NCBI RefSeq assembly: GCF_001422205.1
Contig: NZ_LMMJ01000007.1
Location: 496,870-560,869 of the forward strand
Reading direction: 5' to 3'
DNA length: 64,000 nucleotides
DNA from: Curtobacterium sp. Leaf261
GTDB taxonomy: Bacteria; Actinomycetota; Actinomycetes; Actinomycetales; Microbacteriaceae
Program-made: the position numbers and the translations under genes
Notes under the pieces: model-generated
Databases searched by the model: none
What the model was told of the DNA's origin: nothing
Seen by the model: the letters and a program-made list of their open reading frames with translations, nothing else
Shown: one piece after another, positions 16,189 through 25,247 of the stretch
Numbering within the stretch: position 1 is the first letter of the stretch
Layout: each line of letters opens with the position of its first letter

Positions 16189-16944
16189 CTAGTACCCGCC
16201 GCGGTGGTCGCGTGCCCAGAGTGCTGCGCTCGTCCGGTCCTGCACGCCGATGCGTCGGAACACCGCCCCGACGTGGGCCTTCACGGTGCGCTCGCGGATC
16301 CCGAGCCGCACGCCGATCTGCTTGTTCGGCAGGCCCTCGGCGAGGAGCCCCAGGACCTCGCGCTCCCGCTCGGTCATCGCCGGGACCTCACCCCTGGGCT
16401 CGATCGCCGCCGTACGCGTGGGCTCGACGGTCGCCGTGTCCCCGGGCTCGACGGTCGCCGTGCCCGTGGGCTCGACCCGCATCGTGCTGGCGCGCCCACC
16501 CGGCTCGGGCAGGAGCGCCCGCGCCGCCCGGGGGTCGAGCGGCACACCCCCTGCCGCGGCCGCCCGGACCCCGTCGAGCACCGTCTGCGGGTCGGCGTCC
16601 TTCAGCAGGTACCCGACGGCACCGGCGTCGAGCGCGGCACGCACCCGTTCCGGATCGTGCAGCGAGGTCAGGACGACGACCGCCGACGCCGTGGCGTCCG
16701 CATGCACACGCCTGGTCGCCTCGACCCCGCTGATCCCCGGCATCGAGAGGTCCATGAGCACCACGTCCGGACGGAGCTCCCGGGCGAGCGCGACGGCCTC
16801 CTCGCCGGAGGACGCCTGCCCGACGACCGACACGTCCGCCGTCGCGCCGAGCAGTCCCGCGAGGCCCGTCCGGACGAGCGGGTGGTCGTCCGCCACGAGG
16901 ACCGTGATCACCCGCGCGTCTCGATCCCCGTGCACGCCGGTCAC
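16189..16944 (-). CDS. NarL/LuxR-type response regulator
   Basis: 251 residues. Receiver domain (VLVADDHPLVRTGLAGLLG) with phospho-acceptor Asp65 in VVLMDLSMPG and Lys in YLLKDAD; C-terminal LuxR helix-turn-helix (MTEREREVLGLLAEGLPNKQ). GTG at 16944 is chosen because its GTGA overlaps the stop of the kinase gene; an ATG at 16965 is possible. The linker is unusual: an 8-residue repeat (VEPTGTAT, VEPGDTAT, VEPTRTAA) encoded by 24-base tandem DNA repeats. Target genes unknown. Confidence 0.93.
   Translation of the reverse strand: MTGVHGDRDARVITVLVADDHPLVRTGLAGLLGATADVSVVGQASSGEEAVALARELRPDVVLMDLSMPGISGVEATRRVHADATASAVVVLTSLHDPERVRAALDAGAVGYLLKDADPQTVLDGVRAAAAGGVPLDPRAARALLPEPGGRASTMRVEPTGTATVEPGDTATVEPTRTAAIEPRGEVPAMTEREREVLGLLAEGLPNKQIGVRLGIRERTVKAHVGAVFRRIGVQDRTSAALWARDHRGGY
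16396..16484. repeat. 24-base tandem repeat in the response-regulator linker
   Basis: Three full units (16396-16419, 16420-16443, 16444-16467) and a partial fourth, each starting GGGCTCGA. The second and third differ at only a few bases. It is in frame and encodes the 8-residue linker repeat, so copy changes would alter linker length without frameshift. Confidence 0.85.
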
Positions 16945-18284
16945 GGCGCCCACCGCAGTCGCCACGCCGTGCCGCCGCCCGGCCGGCTCCTGACGTCGAG
17001 CACGGCACCGGATGCGCCGACGGTGTCCCGCAGGACGCGGAGACCGAAGTGCCCGGTCGGCGGGCTCGCGAGCATCGTCGGGACGTCGAACCCGACGCCG
17101 TCGTCGGACACCTCGGCGATCGCGGCACCGCCGTCGCGGACCACGCGGACGTCCACGCTGGTCGCGCGGGCATGTCGCGCGACGTTCCGGAGCGCCTCCT
17201 GGACGACGCGGAAGACGAGCTGCTGCTGGGCCTCGGTCCGGATCGTCGACTCGTCGACCGCGACACGGACGTCGACCCCGTGCGACCGGAGGAGCGCGGT
17301 CGCGTCGTCGAGTGCTGCGGTGAGGCCGGCGCGCGCGAGGCTCGACGGGTAGATGTCGACGAGCAGTGTGCGGAGCGCCGCGATCGATGCGCGCACCGTG
17401 CCGCCCGCCGCCCCGAGCTCGGTCCGGACCGGCTCGTCGACCCGCGACAGTGCCCCCGTGAGGACGAACGAGGTCCCCGCGAGGTCCTGCACGACGCCGT
17501 CGTGGAGCCCGGCGGCGATGCGTCGTCGCTCGGTGTCCGACGCCTCGAGCGCGTGTGTCAACAGCTCCGTCCGCTCGGCACGGCCGCGTCGGAGCAGCAC
17601 CGCGAGGCGGATCACCAGCGGGGCGAGCAGGAGCGCGAGGAGCAGCACGCTGCCGATCGTGACGGCCCCGAAGCCCCGGCGGAGCGAGGCGGCGCGCTCC
17701 CCGACGACGTCGTAGCGGAAGTACTCCTCGAAGAGCACGGTCGTCCCACCGGGCGTGGTCACCGGCCGGTACGCCTCGAGCAGGCGCCCGAACGCCCGCT
17801 CGTGCACGTTCTCGGGCTCGTCCACATCGGTGGGTTCGGCCTGGACGACGGTGCCGGCGAGGGCCTCACGCTCGTCCTCGTCGAGCTCGAAGCGCTGCCC
17901 GATGAGTCGCTCCTCGTCGGAGAAGACGATCGTGCCGTCCGCGTCCCAGATCTTGACGCGGACCGCGCCGTTCCGGAGCACGGACTTCCGCACGACCTCC
18001 TCGAGCTCTGTCCGGGCGGCGGGGTCGCCGTCGAGGAGGGCGTCCGTCACGAGCGGCGCGACGACCCCGACCCCGGTGATGTCGGCGATGCGCGCGGCGT
18101 CCGAGACGGCGTCGCTCTCGGCCAGCCGTTCGGCCGCGGCGTTCCCGAGGAGCACCACGGCGACGATCGCGGCCACCGCCGCCAGTCCGACCCAGACGAA
18201 CACCCGGCGTCGGACACCCGATCCTGCCGCGCGTCCGCCGACGTTCGTCCCCGTGGCGACGCGCACCCACCCGTCGCGGTCCAT
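16941..18284 (-). CDS. Sensor histidine kinase (HisKA_3 / NarX-DesK class)
   Basis: 447 residues; start ATG at 18284 (MDRDGWVRVATG). Two transmembrane helices (about 33-53 and 225-250) flank an extracytoplasmic sensor of about 170 residues (IKIWDADGTIVFSDEER region resembles a single-Cache/PAS-like fold). The phospho-acceptor is in ERRRIAAGLHDGVVQDLAG, followed by an HATPase domain with VVQEALRNVARHARAT (N box) and DDGVGFD. Paired with the response regulator by a four-base overlap. Signal unknown. Confidence 0.93.
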   Translation of the reverse strand: MDRDGWVRVATGTNVGGRAAGSGVRRRVFVWVGLAAVAAIVAVVLLGNAAAERLAESDAVSDAARIADITGVGVVAPLVTDALLDGDPAARTELEEVVRKSVLRNGAVRVKIWDADGTIVFSDEERLIGQRFELDEDEREALAGTVVQAEPTDVDEPENVHERAFGRLLEAYRPVTTPGGTTVLFEEYFRYDVVGERAASLRRGFGAVTIGSVLLLALLLAPLVIRLAVLLRRGRAERTELLTHALEASDTERRRIAAGLHDGVVQDLAGTSFVLTGALSRVDEPVRTELGAAGGTVRASIAALRTLLVDIYPSSLARAGLTAALDDATALLRSHGVDVRVAVDESTIRTEAQQQLVFRVVQEALRNVARHARATSVDVRVVRDGGAAIAEVSDDGVGFDVPTMLASPPTGHFGLRVLRDTVGASGAVLDVRSRPGGGTAWRLRWAP

Positions 18285-18739
18285 GCCCCCATTGTCCCGG
18301 GGTCGCGCCCGACGGTCATCCCCCAGTCCGAGATGCGTCGCGCCCCGGTGGGGAGGGAACCGGAACCGGAACCGGACGGGAGGCGCGGGTCGGGAACAGG
18401 ACCGGACGCGGACGGGAGGCGCGGGTCGGCCTGGGACCGTCCCTCCAGTCCGTCGCCCGCTCCCGTGCGCACCGCGCGCCGCACCACTTCCGGCGCATGG
18501 CACCACTCTCGGCGCACCACACCACCGTTCGCGGGCGGTGCCATGCGCGGGAGGTGGTGCCATGCGCGGGAACTGGTGCCATGCGCGACGAGTGTTGGCA
18601 CCGCTCTTGGCGCACCACACCACCGTTCGCGGGCGGTGCCATGCGCCGGAACTGGTGCGATGCGCCGGAAGTGGTGCGATGCGCGGGAACTGGTGCCATG
18701 CGCGTCGGGTGCGGCCACGCGCTCGGGGTACGGCTCCCG
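18285..18739. repeat. 455-base intergenic block of hairpin and GGTGCCATGCGC repeats
   Basis: No credible gene. From 18361 to 18460 there are two or three degenerate arms of the hairpin family (GGACGGGAGGCGCGGGTCGG twice, then GGGACCGTCCCTCCAGTCCG). From 18480 to 18710 a second type appears: repeated units of about 19 bases built on GGAACTGGTGCCATGCGC, with opposite-strand copies (GCGCATGGCACCAC) at the left end. A 38-base segment occurs twice without change, at 18511-18548 and 18609-18646. The block follows hemL's 3' end and precedes the kinase gene start, so it may end the heme transcript. Confidence 0.85.
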
Positions 18740-20083
18740 CTACGGGGTCGCGGCGGCCGCAGCCCGTGCGGCGGCGGGCAGGGCATCCAGCACCCTGGAC
18801 ACCGCGCGTTCGTCATGCGCCGCCGTGACGAACCACGCCTCGAACACGCTCGGCGGCAGGGTCACACCCGCGTCGAGCATGGCGTGGAAGAACGGCGGGT
18901 AGCGCCAGCTGTCCTGCGCACGCACGTCGTCGTAGTTCCGGGGCGCCGACGCGGTGAACGCGAACGAGAACAGGTTCCCGGCGCGCTGCACGGAATGGGC
19001 GACACCCTCCGCCGACAGGGCCTCGGAGACCGCGGTCGAGATGGTGTCCGCCGTGCGGTTCAGGTGTGCGTACACACCGGCGTCGGCGGCCCGGAGCGTC
19101 GCGATCCCCGCGGCGACGGCGAGCGGGTTCCCGGAGAGCGTGCCCGCCTGGTAGACCGGCCCGAGCGGAGCGAGGTAGTCCATCACCTCACGGCGACCAC
19201 CGAGCGCGGCGAGCGGCATACCGCCCCCGATGACCTTGCCGTAGGTGATGATGTCGGGCTTCCACCCCCGGCCGTCGGGGACGATCTGCGACGCCTCGAG
19301 GCCCCACCAGCCGGCCGGCCCGACGCGGAACCCGGTGAGGACCTCGTCGACGATGAGCAGCGCGCCGTGCGACTGCGTGATCTGCGCGAGCGCCCGGTTG
19401 TAGCCGCGCGACGGCGGGACGACACCCATGTTCGCGGCGGCGGCCTCGACGATCACCGCGGCGATGCGCTCGGAGTGCTCGTCGAAGGCCTTCCGCACCG
19501 CGTCGAGGTCGTTGTAGGGCAGCACGAGGGTCTGGGCCGCGGTCTCCGCCGTGATCCCCGCGGATCCGGGCAGTGCCAGGGTGGCGACCCCGGACCCGGC
19601 CTCGGCGAGGAGCGAGTCGGAGTGGCCGTGGTAGTGCCCGGCGAACTTCACGAGGAGGTCCCGACCGGTGTACCCGCGGGCCAGGCGGATCGCGGTCATC
19701 GTCGCCTCGGTGCCGGTGGACACCATGCGGATCTTCTCGATCGGGCCGTCACCGTCGACACTCACCCGGTGTCGGACGAGCTCGGCGAGCTCGGTCTCCC
19801 CCGGGGTGGACGCGCCGAAGGAGAGCCCGCGGGCGGCGGCCTCCTGCACGGCCTGCACCGTCCCCGGGTGGGCGTGGCCGAGGATCGCCGGACCCCACGA
19901 CGCGACGAGGTCGACGTACTCGCGACCCTCGGCGTCGATGACGTGCGGGCCCTTCGCCGACACCAGGAACCGCGGGGTGCCCCCGACGGACCCGTACGCG
20001 CGGACCGGGGAGTTCACGCCGCCGGGGATGGAGTTCTTGGACCTGCGGAACAGGTCGTCGTTGGTCGCCGTCACACCGCTCAT
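18740..20083 (-). CDS. hemL: Glutamate-1-semialdehyde 2,1-aminomutase
   Basis: 447 residues. PLP enzyme that makes 5-aminolevulinate from glutamate-1-semialdehyde, the second step of the C5 heme route. [18 protein letters not shown] at the N-terminus, the PLP Asp in [12 protein letters not shown] and the Schiff-base Lys in [12 protein letters not shown] are intact; [13 protein letters not shown] is the phosphate region. Its ATG overlaps the hemB stop by four bases. Last gene of the heme operon. Confidence 0.97.
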   Translation of the reverse strand: MSGVTATNDDLFRRSKNSIPGGVNSPVRAYGSVGGTPRFLVSAKGPHVIDAEGREYVDLVASWGPAILGHAHPGTVQAVQEAAARGLSFGASTPGETELAELVRHRVSVDGDGPIEKIRMVSTGTEATMTAIRLARGYTGRDLLVKFAGHYHGHSDSLLAEAGSGVATLALPGSAGITAETAAQTLVLPYNDLDAVRKAFDEHSERIAAVIVEAAAANMGVVPPSRGYNRALAQITQSHGALLIVDEVLTGFRVGPAGWWGLEASQIVPDGRGWKPDIITYGKVIGGGMPLAALGGRREVMDYLAPLGPVYQAGTLSGNPLAVAAGIATLRAADAGVYAHLNRTADTISTAVSEALSAEGVAHSVQRAGNLFSFAFTASAPRNYDDVRAQDSWRYPPFFHAMLDAGVTLPPSVFEAWFVTAAHDERAVSRVLDALPAAARAAAAATP

Positions 20084-21135
20084 CGTGCACCCCCGGCCTG
20101 ACCGCCCGACGCGCCACTGGTGCTCGCCGCGGGCCCGCCGCCGAGCCTGCGGGCGATGTCCACCGCGAAGTAGGTCAGGATCGCGTCGGCGCCGGCACGC
20201 TTGATCCCGACGAGGCTCTCCATCGAGGCGGCCTCCAGGTCGATCCACCCGTTCTGGGCGGCCGCGTGGATCATCGAGTACTCGCCGGAGATCTGGTAGG
20301 CCCAGACCGGGACCGGGGAGATGTCCTTCGTCCGGGTGAGCACGTCGAGGTAGCTCATCGCGGGCTTCACCATGACGACGTCGGCACCCTCGTCGATGTC
20401 GAGCTCCACCTCGCGGAGCCCGTCGCGCCCGTTGCCCGAGTCGATCTGGTAGGTTCGACGATCCCCGACGAGCGAGGACGACACGGCCTCGCGGAAGGGG
20501 CCGTAGAACGCCGAGGCGTACTTCGCCGCGTAGGCGAGGAGAGCCGTCCCCGTGAACCCGGCCATGTCGAGCGCGTCACGGGCGGCCCTGATCTGGCCGT
20601 CCATCATGCCGCTCATGCAGATCAGCTCCGCACCGGCCTCGGCCTGCGCGACCGCCATGTCGCGGTACCGCACGAGGGTGGCGTCGTTGTCGACCGAGCC
20701 GTCGGCCGCGAGCACCCCGCAGTGCCCGTGGTCGGTGAACTCGTCGAGGCACAGGTCGCTCTGCACGACGAGGGCGTCGCCGACCTCCTCGCGGGCGACG
20801 CGGATCGCGACGTTGAGGATGCCGTCCGGGTCGGTCGCACCGGAGCCCTGCGCGTCCTTCTGCTCCGGGACGCCGAACAGGTTGACGCCGCCGATGCCGG
20901 CCTCGGCACCCTCGACGAGCGCTCGGCGGAACGAGTCGAGCGAGTGCTGGACGACCCCGGGCATCGACGCGATCGGCACGGCCTCGGGCGCGCCCTCGCG
21001 GATGAACATCGGGAGCACGAGCTCCGAGGGGTGGAGGCGCGTCTCGGCGACCAGACGGCGCATGGCCGGGGTGGCACGGAGACGGCGGGGACGGACCTGC
21101 GGGAAGCGTCCGACGGATGCTGGGGAGACGGGCAC
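20080..21135 (-). CDS. hemB: Delta-aminolevulinic acid dehydratase (porphobilinogen synthase)
   Basis: 351 residues. Condenses two aminolevulinates to porphobilinogen. Active-site lysines are in [15 protein letters not shown] and [11 protein letters not shown]. The metal site reads [16 protein letters not shown]: the middle Cys of the zinc triad is Asp, a common actinobacterial variant. GTG at 21135 is chosen because AAAGGTGA lies just upstream; the GTG at 21141, overlapping the hemD stop, is an alternative. A C-terminal Gly/Ala/Ser tail of about 20 residues is atypical. Confidence 0.96.
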   Translation of the reverse strand: MPVSPASVGRFPQVRPRRLRATPAMRRLVAETRLHPSELVLPMFIREGAPEAVPIASMPGVVQHSLDSFRRALVEGAEAGIGGVNLFGVPEQKDAQGSGATDPDGILNVAIRVAREEVGDALVVQSDLCLDEFTDHGHCGVLAADGSVDNDATLVRYRDMAVAQAEAGAELICMSGMMDGQIRAARDALDMAGFTGTALLAYAAKYASAFYGPFREAVSSSLVGDRRTYQIDSGNGRDGLREVELDIDEGADVVMVKPAMSYLDVLTRTKDISPVPVWAYQISGEYSMIHAAAQNGWIDLEAASMESLVGIKRAGADAILTYFAVDIARRLGGGPAASTSGASGGQAGGAR

Positions 21136-21137
21136 GG

Positions 21138-21893
21138 TCACCTTTCCGGTGTGGGGTGGTTCGGGGATGTCTGGAGGTCGGCGACGACGGCGTCGAGGAG
21201 TGCGGGGACGGACCGCGACGGGCTGGTGACGTGGACCGGCAGTCCGAGGGCACCGGCGGCACTCGCGGTGCCCGGGCCGATGCAGGCGACGCGGGTGCGA
21301 GGGTCGAGCGGCCGCATCCGGAGCGCGATCGCCGAGGCGACGCTCCCACTCGTGACGAGGATCGCGTCCGGCGGTGGATCGAGCACGATCGGCGCCGTGC
21401 CCGTCCCCACGGTACGGTACGCGGCCACGTCCCACAGGGCGATCCCGCGGTCCCGGAGTCCCGTCATCAGGTGCACCGTCGCGATCTCCGAACAGGGGAA
21501 CAGCACCGTGCCGTCCGTCTCCGGGAACTCGGCGGCGAGACCGCGCGCCGACTCGTCGGTCGGGACGAAGTCCACCGGCCATCCGGCCGCGAGGCACGCT
21601 GCTGCCGTCTCGCGTCCGACGGCGGCCACCCTGACACCGGCCGGGAGGCTCGGCACGAGTCCGCCGATGACCCTCGCCGCCGTCGCACTGGTCACCGCGA
21701 TCCAGGCGAACTCGCCCCGCGCGAGCGCGGCGAGCGCAGCCGTCAACGGCGCCGGGTCCGCGGGCGGTGCGGTGGTGATGAGCGGGATCGTGACCGGCTC
21801 GAGACCGCGAGCACGGGCCTCCCGTCCGATCCGTTCCGCCCACTCGCCGCCGCGCGGCAGGACCACGGTGGGGCGTCGGGCGGTGTCCGTCAC
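21138..21893 (-). CDS. hemD: Uroporphyrinogen-III synthase
   Basis: 251 residues. Closes and inverts ring D of hydroxymethylbilane. Two-lobed HemD fold: VVLPRGGEWAERIGREARAR at the start, FAWIAVTSATAARVIGGL, and the C-terminal ILVTSGSVASAIALRM and VACIGPGTASAAGALGL. Sequence identity in this family is low, so context carries weight: the GTG overlaps the hemC stop by four bases (GTGA). Encoded separately, not fused to a methyltransferase. Confidence 0.93.
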   Translation of the reverse strand: MTDTARRPTVVLPRGGEWAERIGREARARGLEPVTIPLITTAPPADPAPLTAALAALARGEFAWIAVTSATAARVIGGLVPSLPAGVRVAAVGRETAAACLAAGWPVDFVPTDESARGLAAEFPETDGTVLFPCSEIATVHLMTGLRDRGIALWDVAAYRTVGTGTAPIVLDPPPDAILVTSGSVASAIALRMRPLDPRTRVACIGPGTASAAGALGLPVHVTSPSRSVPALLDAVVADLQTSPNHPTPER

Positions 21894-22909
21894 GGCCCCT
21901 GGCGTGCAGAGCTCGCGATGTCGGCGAGGTCCGCCGCACCCTGGTCGAGCAGTTCCCGGGCGACGCGCTCGGCGACCTCGCGGGCCTCGGCGAGACGCGG
22001 TGCGGCCGGCCCGGGCTCGAGGTGTGCACCGTGCGACGCGGACCGGTACTCGGTGCCGTCCGGCCGGTAGACCGTCGCGGTGACGAGGAGCAGCTCGGCA
22101 TCGATCACGGCGGTGGCCCCGATCGGCGCGGAGCACCCGGCCTCGAGTGTCGCGAGCACCTGCCGCTCCGCAGTGACCGTGAGTCGGGACTCGGCGTGCT
22201 CGATCCCCCGGAGCCCGCGGTCGAGCGCGGCGTCGCCGTGACCCTCGCGGACCTCGATCGCGAGCGCACCCTGACCCGGTGCCGTCGGCCAGAACCCGAG
22301 GCCGATGAGGTCGGTGGCGTCGGCGAGCCGGTCGAGCCGTCCGAGACCCGCCGCGGAGAGCATGACGGCGTCGAGGTCGATCCCGACGCGGCCGAGGCGC
22401 GTGTCGATGTTGCCGCGGATGTCCACGATCTCGAGGTCGGGGCGGCGGGCGTGGAGCTGGGCCGCGCGGCGCGGTGAGCCGGTGCCGACCCTGGCACCCT
22501 CCGGGAGGGTCTCGAGGGTCAGGCCGTCACGGGCGCAGAGGGCATCGCGGGCGTCCGCCCGCTTCGGGACCGCACCGATCGTGAGGCCCGGGTAGGCCGC
22601 CGTCGGCAGGTCCTTGAGCGAGTGCACCAGGACGTCGACCTCGCCGGCCACCAGCGCTTCACGCAGGGCCGACGCGAACACACCGGTACCGCCGATCGTC
22701 GCCAGGGACTCCTTCGAGCGATCGCCCTCGGTCTTGACCGTGACGAGCTCGACCGGACGCCCGGCGGCCTTGCCGATCCGCGCCGCCGCCTGCTGGGACT
22801 GTGCGAGCGCGAGCGCGCTGCCGCGTGTCCCGACGCGGATCGGGGCCGGACCGGTGCCGGGTGCTGCGCCCTCGGTGGGCTGGGTGCTCGTCGGGGTACC
22901 GCCGGTCAC
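21890..22909 (-). CDS. hemC: Hydroxymethylbilane synthase (porphobilinogen deaminase)
   Basis: 339 residues. Polymerises four porphobilinogens on a dipyrromethane cofactor held by the Cys in LEAGCSAPIGA. IRVGTRGSALALAQSQQAA, HSLKDLPTA, GTGSPRRAAQL and IRGNIDTRL are all present. GTG start at 22909 overlaps the hemH stop by four bases. The first ~20 residues are a Thr/Pro/Gly-rich extension before the family core. Confidence 0.96.
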   Translation of the reverse strand: MTGGTPTSTQPTEGAAPGTGPAPIRVGTRGSALALAQSQQAAARIGKAAGRPVELVTVKTEGDRSKESLATIGGTGVFASALREALVAGEVDVLVHSLKDLPTAAYPGLTIGAVPKRADARDALCARDGLTLETLPEGARVGTGSPRRAAQLHARRPDLEIVDIRGNIDTRLGRVGIDLDAVMLSAAGLGRLDRLADATDLIGLGFWPTAPGQGALAIEVREGHGDAALDRGLRGIEHAESRLTVTAERQVLATLEAGCSAPIGATAVIDAELLLVTATVYRPDGTEYRSASHGAHLEPGPAAPRLAEAREVAERVARELLDQGAADLADIASSARQGP

Positions 22910-24141
22910 GGCTGCAGTCCGGCGACCGCCGGCTTGAAGCCCGCGCGGATGTTCTCGCAGCATCCGGGGCGGCAGACGTCGTACCAGGGTCCGAGGTCGG
23001 TGAGGTGCGGTCTCTCCTCGACCGGGGTGGCGTCCCGACGCTCGAGCACCAGGTCGACGAGACCGGTGACGTACGCGGGGTCGACTCCAGGGGTCGGGGT
23101 GCGGGTCGACCAGAAGCCGAGCTCGCCGGCGGTCTCGGTCGCCTCTTCGTCGAGGTCCCACATGACCTCCATGTGGTCGCTCACGAAGCCGAGCGGGACG
23201 ATGACGACGGCGCGGGTCGGGCCGCCCTCGAGCTCGTGCAGGTAGTCGTTGATGTCGGGCTCGAGCCAGGGCTGCGTCGGCGGGCCGGAGCGGGACTGGT
23301 ACACGAGCTTCCACGGCGGCAGCGCGGAACCGGCGAACGCGGCACCGAGGGGTGTGTCGAGGAACTCCGCCCACGCGGTGTCGAGCACGACCTGCCCGAC
23401 CGCGGCGTGCTGCGCAGCGTACGCGCCGTGCTCGTCGAACCCACGCGCGGCCGGCCCGGAACGCTCCGCGTCGGTCGACGGGATCGAGTGCGTCGAGAAG
23501 AGGATGTGCAGCTCGGTCGCGACGTCGAGGCCCTCGTTCGCCACGACGGCCTCGGCGATGGCGTTGCGGACACCGTCGACGAACGGTCGGACGAAGCCCG
23601 GGTGGTCGAAGAACTGCCGCACCTTGTCGATGAAGACCGTGCCCTGGAGCCCGGTCGACTCGAGCACCCGCGCGAAGTCCTCGCGGTACTGCCGGCAACC
23701 GGAGAACGAGCTGTAGGCACTCGTGGCGATCGCGAGGAGCTTGGCGTACCCCTTGTCGGCGGCCTCCTGCACGGCTTCTTCGAGGTAGGGGTCCCAGTTC
23801 CGGTTGCCCCAGAGCACCGGGAGGTCGATCCCGCGCGAAGCCAGCTCAGCCTCGAGCGCTGCCTTGAGCGCGCGGTTCTGCGCGTTGATCGGGCTGACGC
23901 CGCCGAAGTGCCGGTAGTGGTGGGCGACCTCCTCGAGCCGCTCGTCCGGGATGCCGCGACCGCGGGTGACGTTGCGGAGGAACGGGATGACGTCGTCCTG
24001 GCCCTCCGGCCCGCCGAAGCCGGCGAGGAGGATCGCGTCGTACGCGGTCGGCTCGGTGACGTGCTCGGGACCGTCGGCCGCGGCGGGGGTGGCGGCCATG
24101 ACGAGCTGGCCATTCGAGATGTGACTGGTGTCTGCGCTCAT
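22906..24141 (-). CDS. hemH: Coproporphyrin III ferrochelatase (HemH/CpfC)
   Basis: 411 residues. Inserts Fe2+ into coproporphyrin III in the route used by actinobacteria. AILLAGFGGPEGQDDVIPFL is the N-terminal signature; the metal-handling His is in LFSTHSIPSTD. Cys149 (SFSGCRQY) and a C-terminal cluster Cys390, Cys394, Cys395 (DVCRPGCCEN) probably bind the [2Fe-2S] cluster known in several actinobacterial ferrochelatases. The ATG overlaps the hemQ stop by one base. Confidence 0.96.
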   Translation of the reverse strand: MSADTSHISNGQLVMAATPAAADGPEHVTEPTAYDAILLAGFGGPEGQDDVIPFLRNVTRGRGIPDERLEEVAHHYRHFGGVSPINAQNRALKAALEAELASRGIDLPVLWGNRNWDPYLEEAVQEAADKGYAKLLAIATSAYSSFSGCRQYREDFARVLESTGLQGTVFIDKVRQFFDHPGFVRPFVDGVRNAIAEAVVANEGLDVATELHILFSTHSIPSTDAERSGPAARGFDEHGAYAAQHAAVGQVVLDTAWAEFLDTPLGAAFAGSALPPWKLVYQSRSGPPTQPWLEPDINDYLHELEGGPTRAVVIVPLGFVSDHMEVMWDLDEEATETAGELGFWSTRTPTPGVDPAYVTGLVDLVLERRDATPVEERPHLTDLGPWYDVCRPGCCENIRAGFKPAVAGLQP

Positions 24142-24926
24142 CAGGCGAGGACCTCCGGGAGTTCGGCGGTGGTGACACGGCGACCCGTGTAGAACGGCAC
24201 TTCTTCACGGACGTGGAGCCGTGCTTCGGTGGCGCGGAGATCGCGCATGAGGTCGACCAGGTCGACGAGCTCCGGCGACTCGAGCGGCAGGATCCACTCG
24301 TAGTCGCTGAGCGCGAACGTCGCGATCGTGTTGGTGAGCACGCGGCGGTACTTGGCGCCGTTGATGCCGTGGTCGCGGAGCATCGTGCTCCGCTCGTCCT
24401 CTGGCAGCAGGTACCACTCGTACGACCGGACGAACGGGTAGACCGTGATCCAGGCCTCCGGGTCCTTGCCGCGGAGGAAGGCCGGCGTGTGCCGCTTGTT
24501 GAACTCTGCCTCGCGGTGCATCGCCATCACGTGCCAGACCGGCTCGGCGTCGGCGAACAGGACCGTCCGGCGGATCCGGCGGAGCACCGACTGGATCGTC
24601 TGCGCGTCGTCGCCGTGCAGCCAGATCATCACGTCGGCATCGGCACGGAAGCCGGAGACGTCGTAGAAGCCCCGGACCGTGACACCCTGCTCGGCACCGG
24701 CGGAGACCGCGGCGTCGAGCTCGGCGACGGCGTCAGGACCGGCCTCGGCGACCGACCCGACCGGCCGACGGAACACGGCCCACAGCGCGAACGCGGTCAT
24801 CAGGTTCGGGTCGATGCCCGATGCCGGATCGATCGACGACGCGGCATCGGAGCCGTGACCAGCGGTGGTGGAGTGGTGCGTTGGGGTGTGCTCGCTGCTC
24901 GAGGGAGCAGGCACGGCGGTACTCAT
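24141..24926 (-). CDS. hemQ: Coproheme decarboxylase (HemQ/ChdC)
   Basis: 261 residues. Converts coproheme to heme b with peroxide. Chlorite-dismutase fold with a disordered His/Ser/Thr-rich N-terminus (1-40). Catalytic Tyr163 (TVYPFVRSYEWY), distal His146 (KRHTPAFL; the actinobacterial type) and proximal His186 (MLRDHG) are all found. Its presence shows that heme is made by the coproporphyrin-dependent pathway, so the oxidase and ferrochelatase nearby should act on copro-forms. Confidence 0.96.
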   Translation of the reverse strand: MSTAVPAPSSSEHTPTHHSTTAGHGSDAASSIDPASGIDPNLMTAFALWAVFRRPVGSVAEAGPDAVAELDAAVSAGAEQGVTVRGFYDVSGFRADADVMIWLHGDDAQTIQSVLRRIRRTVLFADAEPVWHVMAMHREAEFNKRHTPAFLRGKDPEAWITVYPFVRSYEWYLLPEDERSTMLRDHGINGAKYRRVLTNTIATFALSDYEWILPLESPELVDLVDLMRDLRATEARLHVREEVPFYTGRRVTTAELPEVLA

Positions 24927-24995
24927 GGATCCATCGTCCTTCTGTCGGGAACTCGAACCGGCACCGTTGCCGTCAGCAGTGCCCGGACGACGCGC

Positions 24996-25247
24996 CTAGC
25001 GGCGCCGGATCACCATCACGACGATACCCCCGATGGCCAGGGCACCCCCTGCGAACGCTGCCAGGTAGGGCACCGGACGCTGTTCGACGCCCCGCTTGAC
25101 GCGCGATGCGGCGATCCCGATCTGCTTGGGCAGGTTGAGCTTGTCCTCGATCGCGTCGAGGGTGTCGAAGAGCTGGGCCCTGGTGGCGGCGACGCGGTCG
25201 GTCAGCCCGTCGAAGTCCGGGGTGCCCTGCGCCGGGTCGTTCGCCAT
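24996..25247 (-). CDS. DUF3618 small membrane protein
   Basis: 83 residues: a soluble helix (DFDGLTDRVAATRAQLFDTL then AIEDKLNLPKQIG) and one C-terminal transmembrane segment (LAAFAGGALAIGGIVVMVIR) ending in RRR. This layout is typical of DUF3618. Its ATG overlaps the stop of the holin-like gene by one base. Third of three small membrane-protein genes lodged inside the heme operon. Function unknown. Confidence 0.88.
   Translation of the reverse strand: MANDPAQGTPDFDGLTDRVAATRAQLFDTLDAIEDKLNLPKQIGIAASRVKRGVEQRPVPYLAAFAGGALAIGGIVVMVIRRR

Noticed and set aside
18480..18720. CRISPR array
   Set aside because: Units are about 19 bases with no distinct spacers of even length, and no cas genes are present.
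18497..20101. A plus-strand frame through the repeat block and hemL
   Set aside because: It uses the repeat DNA as coding and is antisense to hemL; no family motif, so treated as a shadow.
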